From: Bacteroidales bacterium
GTDB lineage: Bacteria > Bacteroidota > Bacteroidia > Bacteroidales > P3
DNA length: 64,000 nt
Assembly: GCA_016292015.1 (NCBI GenBank)
Contig: JAEEZY010000029.1
Location: 186,001-250,000, forward strand
Direction: 5' to 3'
The notes below the pieces were generated by a model. The model was not told where the DNA came from. It did not search any database and worked only from the letters and a program-made list of their open reading frames with translations. The position numbers and the translations under genes were made by a program. Shown here one piece after another: positions 37,140 to 45,227 of this stretch; positions within the stretch are counted from its first letter, which is position 1; each line of letters begins with the position of its first letter.

Positions 37140-38948
37140 TTACTTGATTACAATCGAGTAGGGGAGACGTGCTTGGAGAGGCTCCATCGTTGCCCAGTAG
37201 TACATATCTTCGTATCCGGGGATGAGGGCATTGATGCGTGCGCGGAGTTTTGCTTCTTCAGCTTTGTCGTTGCTGAGGAGTTTGTCGTACCATTTTTTCT
37301 CGACGGAGTAGTTTTTTACCGTGTAGTCGCTGATGCCGGCTTTGTCGGCGGCGATGCTGACGGCGGTGTAGAGGCCTCCAAGTGTATCGACAAGGCCGAT
37401 TTTGAGAGCGTCGGCACCCGTCCATACGCGACCACGTGCGATGCTGTCGACGAAGTCAACCTGCAGGTTGCGTCCTGTGGCCACACGACCGATGAATGTC
37501 TTGTAGAAATCCTCGATATTGCGCTGCATCATGGCGCGTGCGTCAGCAGAGAGCGGACGCATCATGCTGAGGCCTGTGCTGTTGCGGTTGGTTCCGACGG
37601 TGTCGGTGGTGATGCCGAGTTTGTTGCGTAGGAAGTTGCCAATTTCGGGGATGGTGCCGAAGACACCGATGGAGCCGGTGATGGTGGTGGGTTGAGCCAC
37701 GATGCAGTCGGCGTTGCAGGAAATCTCATAGCCGGCAGATGCGGCCACACCACTCATTGAGACGACGAGAGGCTTCTCTTTCTTGGCACGCATGACGGCG
37801 TCGGTCATGATTTCGGAAGCGGTGACAGCACCTCCCGGCGAGTTGACGCGGAGCACTATGGCTTTGACGTTCTTGTCGGCGGCGGCTTTGTCGAGGGCTT
37901 TGGCTATGTCGTTGCCATAGACGTTTTTGTGAAATCCGTCGGATTCACCCGATACAACATTGCCTTCGGCATAGATGACGGCGATGCGGTTTTTGCTTTC
38001 TTTTGCTTTGAGGCTCTTGGCATATTTGGTTACGGCAACCATGCGTTTGCTGTCGTATTTCTCTTTGATGAAGGTCTTGAGGCCGTTCTCGAACTCGAGG
38101 TTGTCAACTAGGCGACGCGTCTGGGCGTCCTCGGCCAGGAAGGCGGAGAGGTCGTCGGCATAAGCGTTGAGGGAGTCGGTGGGTATGCCGCGTGAAGCGG
38201 ACATCTGCTCCACTACGTGGTTCCAGATGCTGGTGATATAGGTGCGTATCTGTTCGCGGTTGGCTTCGCTCATGTGGTTCATGGTGTAGGTCTCGCCAGC
38301 GCTCTTGTAGGCGTTGTTCTGCGGGCGGATGAGGTCGATGTGAACGTCGAGTTTGTCGAGTAGGTCTTTGTAGAACATCACTTCGCCGCCGATGCCTCGC
38401 CATTCGACCATACCTGCGGGGTGGAGCGAGATGCGGTCGCAAACAGAGGCGAGATAGAGCGACTGTTGGGTGTATGTGTCGGCGTATGCGACCACCGGTT
38501 TGCCGTTCTCCTTGAATTCGATGAGGGCGTTGCGTATTTCCTCGCACTGAGCCCAGTCGGCCATTGCGCCGTCGCCGAGATAGAGGTAGATGCCGCTGAT
38601 TTTGCTGTCGTCCTTGGCGCCGTTGATGGCGGCGAGGATGTCGTCCATGCCCATTGCGTCGTCGTTGGAGAAGAGTGACGTCGGGTCGTCTTCGTCGGCG
38701 TGTTCAGCGATGGTGTTGGTCATGTCAACCTTGAGGAACAGGTTGTTGCCCACGATGGTGGTGTCTTTGGTCATGCTCGACACAGCCGCCACCATACCCA
38801 TCATAATAATAAAGGTGATGATGTTGAAAATGATGAATGCAAAGACCACGCCCAGCATCGAGGCCATAGTGGTTTTCCAGAAGCCAAGAGGTTTTTTCTC
38901 TTTCTTGGGTTTCTGCGGGGTTTGATTAGTTTGAATTTCTTCGCTCAT
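37140..38948 (-). CDS. sppA: Signal peptide peptidase SppA (long form)
   Basis: A 602-residue membrane-bound serine protease that degrades leftover signal peptides. It has one N-terminal membrane segment (about 28-56) and two homologous protease halves, like the E. coli 67-kDa form. The Ser/Lys dyad is visible: Lys215 in NAYKSAGETY, and Ser404 in SGVAASAGYEIS after VNSPGGAVTASE. The start is the ATG at 38948; the frame extends to 39026, but the upstream residues lie within the divergent promoter region. Convergent to the TPR gene and divergent from the small exported protein at 39123. Confidence 0.93.
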   Translation of the reverse strand: MSEEIQTNQTPQKPKKEKKPLGFWKTTMASMLGVVFAFIIFNIITFIIMMGMVAAVSSMTKDTTIVGNNLFLKVDMTNTIAEHADEDDPTSLFSNDDAMGMDDILAAINGAKDDSKISGIYLYLGDGAMADWAQCEEIRNALIEFKENGKPVVAYADTYTQQSLYLASVCDRISLHPAGMVEWRGIGGEVMFYKDLLDKLDVHIDLIRPQNNAYKSAGETYTMNHMSEANREQIRTYITSIWNHVVEQMSASRGIPTDSLNAYADDLSAFLAEDAQTRRLVDNLEFENGLKTFIKEKYDSKRMVAVTKYAKSLKAKESKNRIAVIYAEGNVVSGESDGFHKNVYGNDIAKALDKAAADKNVKAIVLRVNSPGGAVTASEIMTDAVMRAKKEKPLVVSMSGVAASAGYEISCNADCIVAQPTTITGSIGVFGTIPEIGNFLRNKLGITTDTVGTNRNSTGLSMMRPLSADARAMMQRNIEDFYKTFIGRVATGRNLQVDFVDSIARGRVWTGADALKIGLVDTLGGLYTAVSIAADKAGISDYTVKNYSVEKKWYDKLLSNDKAEEAKLRARINALIPGYEDMYYWATMEPLQARLPYSIVIK

Positions 38949-39023
38949 GATGTAAATATGTTTTTTGTTGATATATTTTATGTTGGAGGGTTTTGAATTT
39001 GGGCTCCTCTGAAAAACAGATTG

Positions 39024-39031
39024 CAAAGATA
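39024..39031 (-). promoter_or_regulatory. Bacteroidota -7 box for sppA
   Basis: On the minus strand TATCTTTG, about 75 bp upstream of the sppA ATG. It lies back to back with a plus-strand box 13 bp away. Confidence 0.65.
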
Positions 39032-39044
39032 TTCAAAAAAAACG

Positions 39045-39052
39045 TATCTTTG
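39045..39052 (+). promoter_or_regulatory. Bacteroidota -7 box for the 39123 gene
   Basis: TATCTTTG with TTG at 39021-39023 about 21 bp upstream as a -33 element. The start codon is 70 bp downstream. Confidence 0.7.
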
Positions 39053-39122
39053 CATTTTGTTTCCAACAAGGTAAAAACAGTAAGCCTTTCTACATATCAA
39101 CATCAAACATAACAACACCTGT

Positions 39123-39560
39123 ATGAAACGTATCAGTATTATCTTTGCCTTGGCCGCTGTGGCTGTAATGTTTCTCTGCACGGCGTCGAGTCGCCGCGAA
39201 CCGTTCGACTACAACGGTACGTGGGTGGTGGGCACCGCCGATGGCGCGAGGTTCGGTGGCGAACTCTACTTTTATGTCAAGCTTAAACAGGACGACGACA
39301 ACCTCACCGGCACCTATTATTCTATAAGCCAGAAGAACGCCCGGCGCGACGTGAACCCTTCCAACACGGTGCGCGGCTACGTCAAGAAGAAATACGCGGT
39401 GGTGGAGTTCAGCAGCAGCGAGTGGGGCGGGGGAGGAGTGGCCGAGCTCTACCCGATAGACAAGAACACCCTCTCTTGGCATATCGTTTCTGAAAAAAAG
39501 GTAGGCAACGCCGATTTCGGCCATTGGGCACCTAGCCGCACACGGCTGACGAGGCAATAA
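39123..39560 (+). CDS. Small exported protein, unknown function
   Basis: A 145-residue protein with a signal peptide (MKRISIIFALAAVAVMFLCTAS). The mature part is about 120 residues and beta-rich, with YNGTWVVGTADGARFGGELYFYVKL, NLTGTYYSISQ and a Gly-rich turn SSEWGGGGVAELY (read in parts), the look of a lipocalin-like or small beta-barrel domain that Bacteroidota secrete often. This is a guess at fold, not function. It has its own promoter, divergent from sppA. Confidence 0.72.
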   Translation: MKRISIIFALAAVAVMFLCTASSRREPFDYNGTWVVGTADGARFGGELYFYVKLKQDDDNLTGTYYSISQKNARRDVNPSNTVRGYVKKKYAVVEFSSSEWGGGGVAELYPIDKNTLSWHIVSEKKVGNADFGHWAPSRTRLTRQ

Positions 39561-39667
39561 TTCTTTGAACTGAAAGTGGGATGGGGTTCAAGAAGCTTAT
39601 CAATAGCAGTCGGGAACCTATCACCGTATCAACATATCAACAGAAAACAGATAAACAAATCTATAAC

Positions 39668-41728
39668 ATGAAAAAAACACTCTTAACTATTGCAACTATG
39701 GCACTACTTGCGACAGCTTGCAACCACAAGGCAAAGACTGAGGCTCCGCAGCTCACTTCGGGCATCGACCCCAGCTATCTCGACACCACAGCCAATCCCG
39801 TTGAGGATTTCTACCGCTACGCCTGCGGCGGCTGGATGGACGCCAACCCCCTGAAACCCGAATACAGCCGCTACGGCTCGTTCGACAAGTTGGCCGAGAC
39901 CAACCAGGAACAGCTGCGCGGTCTTATCGACTCGGTGAGCGCCGCCCAGAACGAGAAAGGCTCAATCTCCGACAAGATAGCCACCCTCTACAACATCGGT
40001 ATGGATTCCGTGAAGCTCAACCAGCAAGGCGCTGAACCAATACAGGAACTCCTGAAGGGCATTGCAGCCATCAACAGCCGCGAGGCTCTTGCAGCCAAGG
40101 TGGCCGAACTGCATCATATCGGCATCGACCCCTTCTTCGGCATCATGAACGAAGCTGACCCCGACAACAGCAAGATGCAGATGGCTTGGATTTGGCAGAC
40201 AGGCCTCGGCATGGGCGACCGCGACTACTATCTCGAGAAGAAGAACGCCGACAAGCGCGAGAAATACCAGGATCTCATCGCCAAAGAGATGGTGATGGCC
40301 GGCTACGACAAGATGGCCTCATTCGCCGGTGGCGGCAACATCATAGCCAAGATGGTTATGGATGTCGAGACGGGATTGGCAAAGGCTCAGTATGACAAAC
40401 TGAAAAACCGCGACCCGCACGCCACCCTCCACAAGATGACCCTCGACGAGCTCAAGAAGATGGCTCCCGCTGTAGCCTTCGACAAATATTTCGCCGAGAT
40501 GGGCCTCGCCAACATCAAGAACATGAACGTCGGACAACCCGAATACATAGCCGAAGTCTCCAAAGTGCTCGCCAATGCCAACATGGAGTCGGTCAAGGCC
40601 TATCTGGCTTGGAATGTGGTCAACACCGCTGCAGCCTATCTGAGCGACGACTTCGTGCAGGCCAACTTCGAGTTCTTCGGCAAGACCATGTCGGGTCAGG
40701 AAGAGATGCGTCCCCGCTGGAAACGCGTCACCTCGACCGTCAACGGCGCTATGAGTGAGGCCCTTGGCCAACTCTATGTCGCCAAATACTTCCCGCCCGA
40801 GGCAAAAGAGCGTATGGTCACCCTTGTGAACAACCTGAAAGAGGCTTTCGCCGTGCGTATCGACGGTGCCAACTGGATGGACCCCGAAACAAAGGAGAAA
40901 GCCAAAGACAAGCTCGCAGCCATCCTCGTCAAGGTCGGCTATCCCGACAAGTGGCGCGACTACAGCAAGCTTGAAATCAACGACGACAGCTATTTCGCCA
41001 ACGTGCTGCGCAGCAACCGTTTCGATGTCGACTACATGATGAGCAAAATTGACAAACCCACCGACCGCGACGAGTGGCAGATGCCGCCCCAGATGGTCAA
41101 CGCCTACTACAACCCCACCACCAACGAGATATGCTTCCCTGCAGCTATCCTGCAGCCGCCGTTCTTCAACATGAAGGCCGACGATGCCGCCAACTATGGT
41201 GCTATCGGAGTCGTTATCGGTCACGAGATGACTCACGGCTTCGACGACCAAGGTCACGAGTATGACAAGGACGGCAACCTTAACAACTGGTGGAAAGAGA
41301 GCGACGCCACCAACTTCAAGACCAACGCACAGGTGCTTATCGACCACTTCAACGCCATCAAGGTGCTCGACGAACCCGAGACCTTTGCCAACGGCGAGTT
41401 CTGCCTCGGTGAAAACATAGCCGACAACGGCGGATTGCACATCAGCTATGTGGCCATGCAGAAGGCCCTCGAGAAGCAGCAGGTCAACGGCGAGCCGATG
41501 GACGGCTACACCCCCGCCCAGCGTTTCTTCCTCGCCTATGCAGCCGTTTGGGCAAGCAACATCCGCGACGAAGAGATTGTGCGCCTCACCGCTATGGACG
41601 TCCACTCGCTGGCCAAATGGCGTGTGAACGGCACCCTGCCGCATATCACCGAGTTCATCGAAGCCTTCAACGTACAGCCAGGCAACAAGATGTACCTCGC
41701 ACCCGAAAAACGAGTCACCCTCTGGTAA
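39668..41728 (+). CDS. pepO: M13 family metallopeptidase lipoprotein (PepO-like)
   Basis: A 686-residue zinc endopeptidase of the neprilysin family. The lipobox ATAC puts the lipid at Cys18, so it is anchored to a membrane, likely facing outward or periplasmic. The zinc motif HEMTH is at 519-523 within VIGHEMTHGFDDQG, and the third ligand Glu582 is in ENIADNGGL. The family C-terminus (FNVQPGNKMYLAPEKRVTLW) is intact. P. gingivalis PepO is a homologous virulence protease. The ATG at 39668 starts the lipoprotein signal; an 8-bp word leader (about 39618-39665) precedes it. Confidence 0.94.
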   Translation: MKKTLLTIATMALLATACNHKAKTEAPQLTSGIDPSYLDTTANPVEDFYRYACGGWMDANPLKPEYSRYGSFDKLAETNQEQLRGLIDSVSAAQNEKGSISDKIATLYNIGMDSVKLNQQGAEPIQELLKGIAAINSREALAAKVAELHHIGIDPFFGIMNEADPDNSKMQMAWIWQTGLGMGDRDYYLEKKNADKREKYQDLIAKEMVMAGYDKMASFAGGGNIIAKMVMDVETGLAKAQYDKLKNRDPHATLHKMTLDELKKMAPAVAFDKYFAEMGLANIKNMNVGQPEYIAEVSKVLANANMESVKAYLAWNVVNTAAAYLSDDFVQANFEFFGKTMSGQEEMRPRWKRVTSTVNGAMSEALGQLYVAKYFPPEAKERMVTLVNNLKEAFAVRIDGANWMDPETKEKAKDKLAAILVKVGYPDKWRDYSKLEINDDSYFANVLRSNRFDVDYMMSKIDKPTDRDEWQMPPQMVNAYYNPTTNEICFPAAILQPPFFNMKADDAANYGAIGVVIGHEMTHGFDDQGHEYDKDGNLNNWWKESDATNFKTNAQVLIDHFNAIKVLDEPETFANGEFCLGENIADNGGLHISYVAMQKALEKQQVNGEPMDGYTPAQRFFLAYAAVWASNIRDEEIVRLTAMDVHSLAKWRVNGTLPHITEFIEAFNVQPGNKMYLAPEKRVTLW

Positions 41729-41756
41729 GAGATTTTTGGGAAGAACTGAATTTGAG

Positions 41757-41793
41757 AAGCGGGCGGCCGGTTGGTCGCCCGCTTATCGTTTTT
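41757..41793 (+). terminator. Terminator between convergent genes
   Basis: A 12-bp stem AAGCGGGCGGCC/GGTCGCCCGCTT (one G-T wobble) with a GGTT loop, followed by ATCGTTTTT. It ends the M13 gene; the minus-strand T tract is weaker. Confidence 0.88.
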
Positions 41794-43820
41794 CAATATG
41801 GCACGTCGTCGAACATTGTCTCTATAATATGCCGTTGTTTCCGTTCTTCCAATATCTTGCGGAGTTTTTCTTTTGCCTCGTCGCAACCCAGATCCACCGC
41901 TTTTTGGTAGATGTTTATCGCTTCATCTTCGTCTTTCTTGACTACTATGCCTTCGTTGTAATAGTCGCCCAGCAGACATAAAGCGTCTGGATATTCTTTT
42001 TCTGCGGCTTTGCGTATCATCTTCAGCGCCGCTTCTTTGTCTTCGGGGGTTCCATATCCGTGGAAAAGACAGTATCCCAGTTCGTAGGCAGCAGGGAATA
42101 CATCTTCTTCGGCGGCTTGCTTGTACCATTTTACGGCTTCGAACTTATCTTCAGTAACGCCATAGCCGAAGTAATAGCACTTTCCAAGCATGTATTTTGC
42201 CCAAGGTTCGCCTTTTTCGGATGCTCTCTTGAACCGACGCCAAGCAGCGCGGTTGTCCATTCGCAGGCCAGCGCCGTGATAGAAGCAAAGACCGAGTTCG
42301 AAGATTGCCCATGTGTTGTTTTTTGAAGCCGCACGCATAAACCATTTCGCCGCCTCTTTAGGGTTTTCCTTTACCCCTCGACCGTATCGGTATTTGACAC
42401 CTACTTGAAATTGGCCCTCGCTGTTGCCGTTTTTTGCAGCCTTGAGAAACCATTTGTCGGCTTCGTCTTTGTCTTCTTTCCAGCCGTTTATGCCGTTTAG
42501 AATCCAATAACCCAGCGTGCATTGAGCATCGCTGTTGCCCATCTCGGCGGCTTTCAGGTAGGCGGCGTTGATGGATTCCAGTGGGGCTTTGGCGTCTTCC
42601 ATGCACCATGCAATGTGGAGTTGAGCGTCGGCGTTGCCCTGCTCGGCCGCTTTCTTGAACCAATATATTGCTTTCTCGTAATCTTGTGGCACACCTTCGC
42701 CCTTGTAGTAGCTCAACCCTATGTTGAACTGTGCCATTCTGCTCCCATTCTCGGCGGCTATGGTGTACCATCGGTTGGCCTCGATGATGTCTTTTTGGAC
42801 GCCTTGACCGTAGAAATAGAGTACACCCAGGTCGTTTTGATAGGTGGGTTGGCCATCTTCGGCGGCCTGCCTTATCTGGGTTACGGAGAGACCGTTCTCT
42901 TTGTATTCTTCTCCCATGAAGCCGTCACAAAAGCGGCTTGTGGCCACGTTCCATGAGATGCAATTTAGTGCACCGCCTTTGCGCACGGCCTCCAATGCCG
43001 GCACTCCTATAACTTTGCTGGCTGGCATTGCGTCGGATATCTGTCTCAGCGCCTGCTCGTCTTCGGGTATGCCCAGTTGCGGTACCAGCACGAGCCTTCC
43101 AACCTTTAGGAAGTTGACGTAGGCCCAGCTGCGCTTATGTTTGCGGCTTACGTCGTAAGTCAGCGGTATCACCTCTACGAAGTTCTCCAGAATCCGTCTG
43201 TATCGTCGTGCCATCGCCGCGTCGAAGTCGGCGTAGTTGGTCATCAGCACGCGGTTGTTGCCGATATAGTGCACTATGCCGTCGCTGTGTCCGAGAAACT
43301 CATTTCTATCCCAAGGCAGGAAGATGATTTCGCTTTGGAAGGTGTCTTCGAGCATCTGCCGGATTCGATTGCGCGGCTTGTCCTTGTTCTCAAAGAACAC
43401 CTTCTCGGTCATCACGATTTTGTCGCTGCATTTCACTACGTTGCCGCCGTCCAGTACGAGGTCCAGCTCCACAGCCTCGCCATCTTGTCTTAGGCGGTTG
43501 ATGTTTGCCACGCTGTTCACATCGGTTATTGTGCGCAAGAGGTGCTTGGGTTGCAGATAGTCGGGGTTGTATTTGTAGAACACAAAACGCATCTCGCTCG
43601 TCTGTATGGGCATATAGTCGCGACACCAGATGTCCTTGGTGCCCGCCAGCAGCCGATGTTCGATGTTGTTGTCCTTGAGTGTCCGGCTGATGCTCCGATA
43701 CAGCTCAGGACACCGCTCCGGCAGCAAATCCGAAAAGAAAACGGTGTCGGTAAGAAGGTCGGTAATTAGTTCACTACGGTACCGCCCGTAGATGGTGTTC
43801 CAGTGTGTATTATTGGTCAT
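41793..43820 (-). CDS. Agmatine deiminase-like domain fused to Sel1 repeats
   Basis: A 675-residue two-part protein with no signal peptide. Residues 1 to about 300 are a PAD_porph/agmatine-deiminase domain: KDIWCRDYMP (Arg67, Asp68), LDGGN (124-127), FLGHSDG (His178, Asp180) and GGALNCISWN with the nucleophile Cys287. Such enzymes hydrolyse guanidine groups of agmatine or peptidyl-arginine. From about 318 to 665 follow about nine or ten 36-residue Sel1-like repeats (LGVLYFYGQGVQKDIIEANRWY, IGLSYYKGEGVPQDYEKAIYWFKKAA, read in parts), a protein-binding solenoid. The fusion is unusual to my knowledge. It is the second gene of a minus-strand pair, 16 bp after the unrecognised gene. Confidence 0.87.
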   Translation of the reverse strand: MTNNTHWNTIYGRYRSELITDLLTDTVFFSDLLPERCPELYRSISRTLKDNNIEHRLLAGTKDIWCRDYMPIQTSEMRFVFYKYNPDYLQPKHLLRTITDVNSVANINRLRQDGEAVELDLVLDGGNVVKCSDKIVMTEKVFFENKDKPRNRIRQMLEDTFQSEIIFLPWDRNEFLGHSDGIVHYIGNNRVLMTNYADFDAAMARRYRRILENFVEVIPLTYDVSRKHKRSWAYVNFLKVGRLVLVPQLGIPEDEQALRQISDAMPASKVIGVPALEAVRKGGALNCISWNVATSRFCDGFMGEEYKENGLSVTQIRQAAEDGQPTYQNDLGVLYFYGQGVQKDIIEANRWYTIAAENGSRMAQFNIGLSYYKGEGVPQDYEKAIYWFKKAAEQGNADAQLHIAWCMEDAKAPLESINAAYLKAAEMGNSDAQCTLGYWILNGINGWKEDKDEADKWFLKAAKNGNSEGQFQVGVKYRYGRGVKENPKEAAKWFMRAASKNNTWAIFELGLCFYHGAGLRMDNRAAWRRFKRASEKGEPWAKYMLGKCYYFGYGVTEDKFEAVKWYKQAAEEDVFPAAYELGYCLFHGYGTPEDKEAALKMIRKAAEKEYPDALCLLGDYYNEGIVVKKDEDEAINIYQKAVDLGCDEAKEKLRKILEERKQRHIIETMFDDVPY

Positions 43821-43836
43821 AGGTGGTAATCCTTAG

Positions 43837-44679
43837 TTACTCTATGTTATGAAGTCGAAATTGCCAAAGTCTCATATCTTGTTTGTAATAAGACTTGCCA
43901 ATCTTAATATACTTTGGTGTATAGGACTTATCTTCCTTTTTTTTGTTGACTTCTGCAAGATAATCTTCGGAGGTTATAGGTCTTCCCCCTTTCTCTATAT
44001 GGGTCTCTTTTTCATCACAAGCAATATATTCAGCGACATTTGTTCGAGGATGCCCCTTTAGGTCGAAAGATGCATCTTTTTTCTCGTCATTTATCCATTC
44101 TATATTTGAGTTCCTCTCTGTATTTGAGTTCTTCCAATTTATACCTTCATAAAACAAGTCATCGAATATATGAGTGGAACAATGATCATATTTCGTTTTG
44201 TCTCCAATTGGATACTTTCCATCCTTTGCTTTTAGTACTCGGTATGAACGAATAAGAAACGACGCTCTATAACTATCTTTCTCTTTTTCTTTCTCTTTCT
44301 CGAAGGTTACATCAACGCCGGATTGATGTTGATTAAAAGTACCGATTTTAAAATATGGATAACCTTTATGTTCAATGATTGCATTGAATATGTTTGGAAA
44401 TTTTTGGGGATTGTCAATCATTTCCTTGTATTTCTTTGGCAATCGATCGTTTGTATGGTACATAATATAGTCCTTGATGTCACCATATTCTTCGTGGTAG
44501 TACAATTCTATAGAACCAAGTTCTATTATGTAAGTCCCGTTAATAAGGAAGTAGCCGTTGCTCAAAATCTCTTTTGCACAAGGTTGGAAACACGCGGCAA
44601 CGGCGTTTTCATCCCACACCCCCTTGAATTCATTTCTATTTGTGTCGAATTGTTTTAAGATTTCAATAAGCTTTTCCAT
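43837..44679 (-). CDS. Unrecognised AT-rich gene
   Basis: A 280-residue cytoplasmic protein without signal or membrane segments. It is much AT-richer than the housekeeping genes, suggesting transfer. The middle (FLINGTYIIELGSIELYYHEEYGDIKD, IMYHTN, FNQHQSGVDVTF, ASFLIRSYRVLKA) has the order of blocks I associate with bacterial 3-methyladenine-DNA-glycosylase-like (MPG fold) hypothetical proteins: strand with Glu, Tyr/His block, H.SG.D.TF, then LIRS. This is a weak by-eye resemblance. A KEKEKEK run interrupts it. It has a very good promoter and lies upstream of the deiminase-Sel1 gene. Confidence 0.7.
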   Translation of the reverse strand: MEKLIEILKQFDTNRNEFKGVWDENAVAACFQPCAKEILSNGYFLINGTYIIELGSIELYYHEEYGDIKDYIMYHTNDRLPKKYKEMIDNPQKFPNIFNAIIEHKGYPYFKIGTFNQHQSGVDVTFEKEKEKEKDSYRASFLIRSYRVLKAKDGKYPIGDKTKYDHCSTHIFDDLFYEGINWKNSNTERNSNIEWINDEKKDASFDLKGHPRTNVAEYIACDEKETHIEKGGRPITSEDYLAEVNKKKEDKSYTPKYIKIGKSYYKQDMRLWQFRLHNIE

Positions 44680-44712
44680 AATTGTGATTTATAGTTTATT
44701 CGATTTCAAGTG

Positions 44713-44744
44713 CAAAGGTATATCCAAAAATTGGGGCGACCAAA
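44713..44744 (-). promoter_or_regulatory. Near-ideal Bacteroidota promoter
   Basis: On the minus strand, TTTG (44741-44744) then 20 bp then TACCTTTG (44713-44720): both -33 and -7 elements at consensus spacing. It drives the 43837-44679 gene and probably the deiminase-Sel1 gene. Confidence 0.8.
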
Positions 44745-44876
44745 CTTCTTTTGTTAAAAGTTGTGAGAATTTCCGAAAAAGTTATTTATTGAATAAAATT
44801 GTTTGTTTAATGTAGGAAACAATATCGGAGTTGACCTGGATATTGAATCGCGCAGGAAATTTTCATCCCTGATTTG

Positions 44877-45074
44877 TCTTACTTTCGCCCCACGTTGTTT
44901 TGATTGGGCTCTTACCGTTATCTTAGTTTTGTCTTACTGTTATCTTACTTTTCTCTTAGCCAGCTCGTAGTTATGTCTTAGCCAGGTAGGACTTGTTACT
45001 AGGCTAGTGATAGGCTTGTGCTAGGCTAGTGCTTACCTTTCTCTTGGTTTTCCCTTACCGACGTCTTATATTTT
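44877..45074. repeat. Long degenerate 11-bp tandem array
   Basis: TCTTA recurs at 44877, 44910, 44921, 44932, 44943, 44954, 44976 and 45064, all in the same 11-bp register, with related units such as ACTAGGCTAGT, GATAGGCTTGT and GCTAGGCTAGT between. The whole is 18 periods (198 bp), two of them (44888-44909) barely recognisable. Confidence 0.88.
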
Positions 45075-45195
45075 TTTGCCATATAACATCGGAGAGGTTT
45101 TTGCGTCGTGATGTTTAAATACCGCTGTTATCACATGTTGAATATAAGATGGTCGTTTTTTTCTGTCATATTGATTACGGTTCTTTTTTTTTTCA

Positions 45196-45203
45196 TACCT
45201 TTG
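45196..45203 (+). promoter_or_regulatory. Bacteroidota -7 box for the C10 proteases
   Basis: TACCTTTG, with TTG at 45171-45173 as a -33 element. The ATG is 24 bp downstream. Confidence 0.7.
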
Positions 45204-45227
45204 CGTCTTTAAGTAACAAACTAAAAT

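Larger units (their letters stand above)
44680..45227. other. 548-bp divergent spacer
   Basis: No gene seen. It contains the minus-strand promoter of the 44679 gene (box at 44713-44720), a long 11-bp tandem array (44877-45074), and the promoter of the first C10 protease (45196-45203). Confidence 0.85.
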
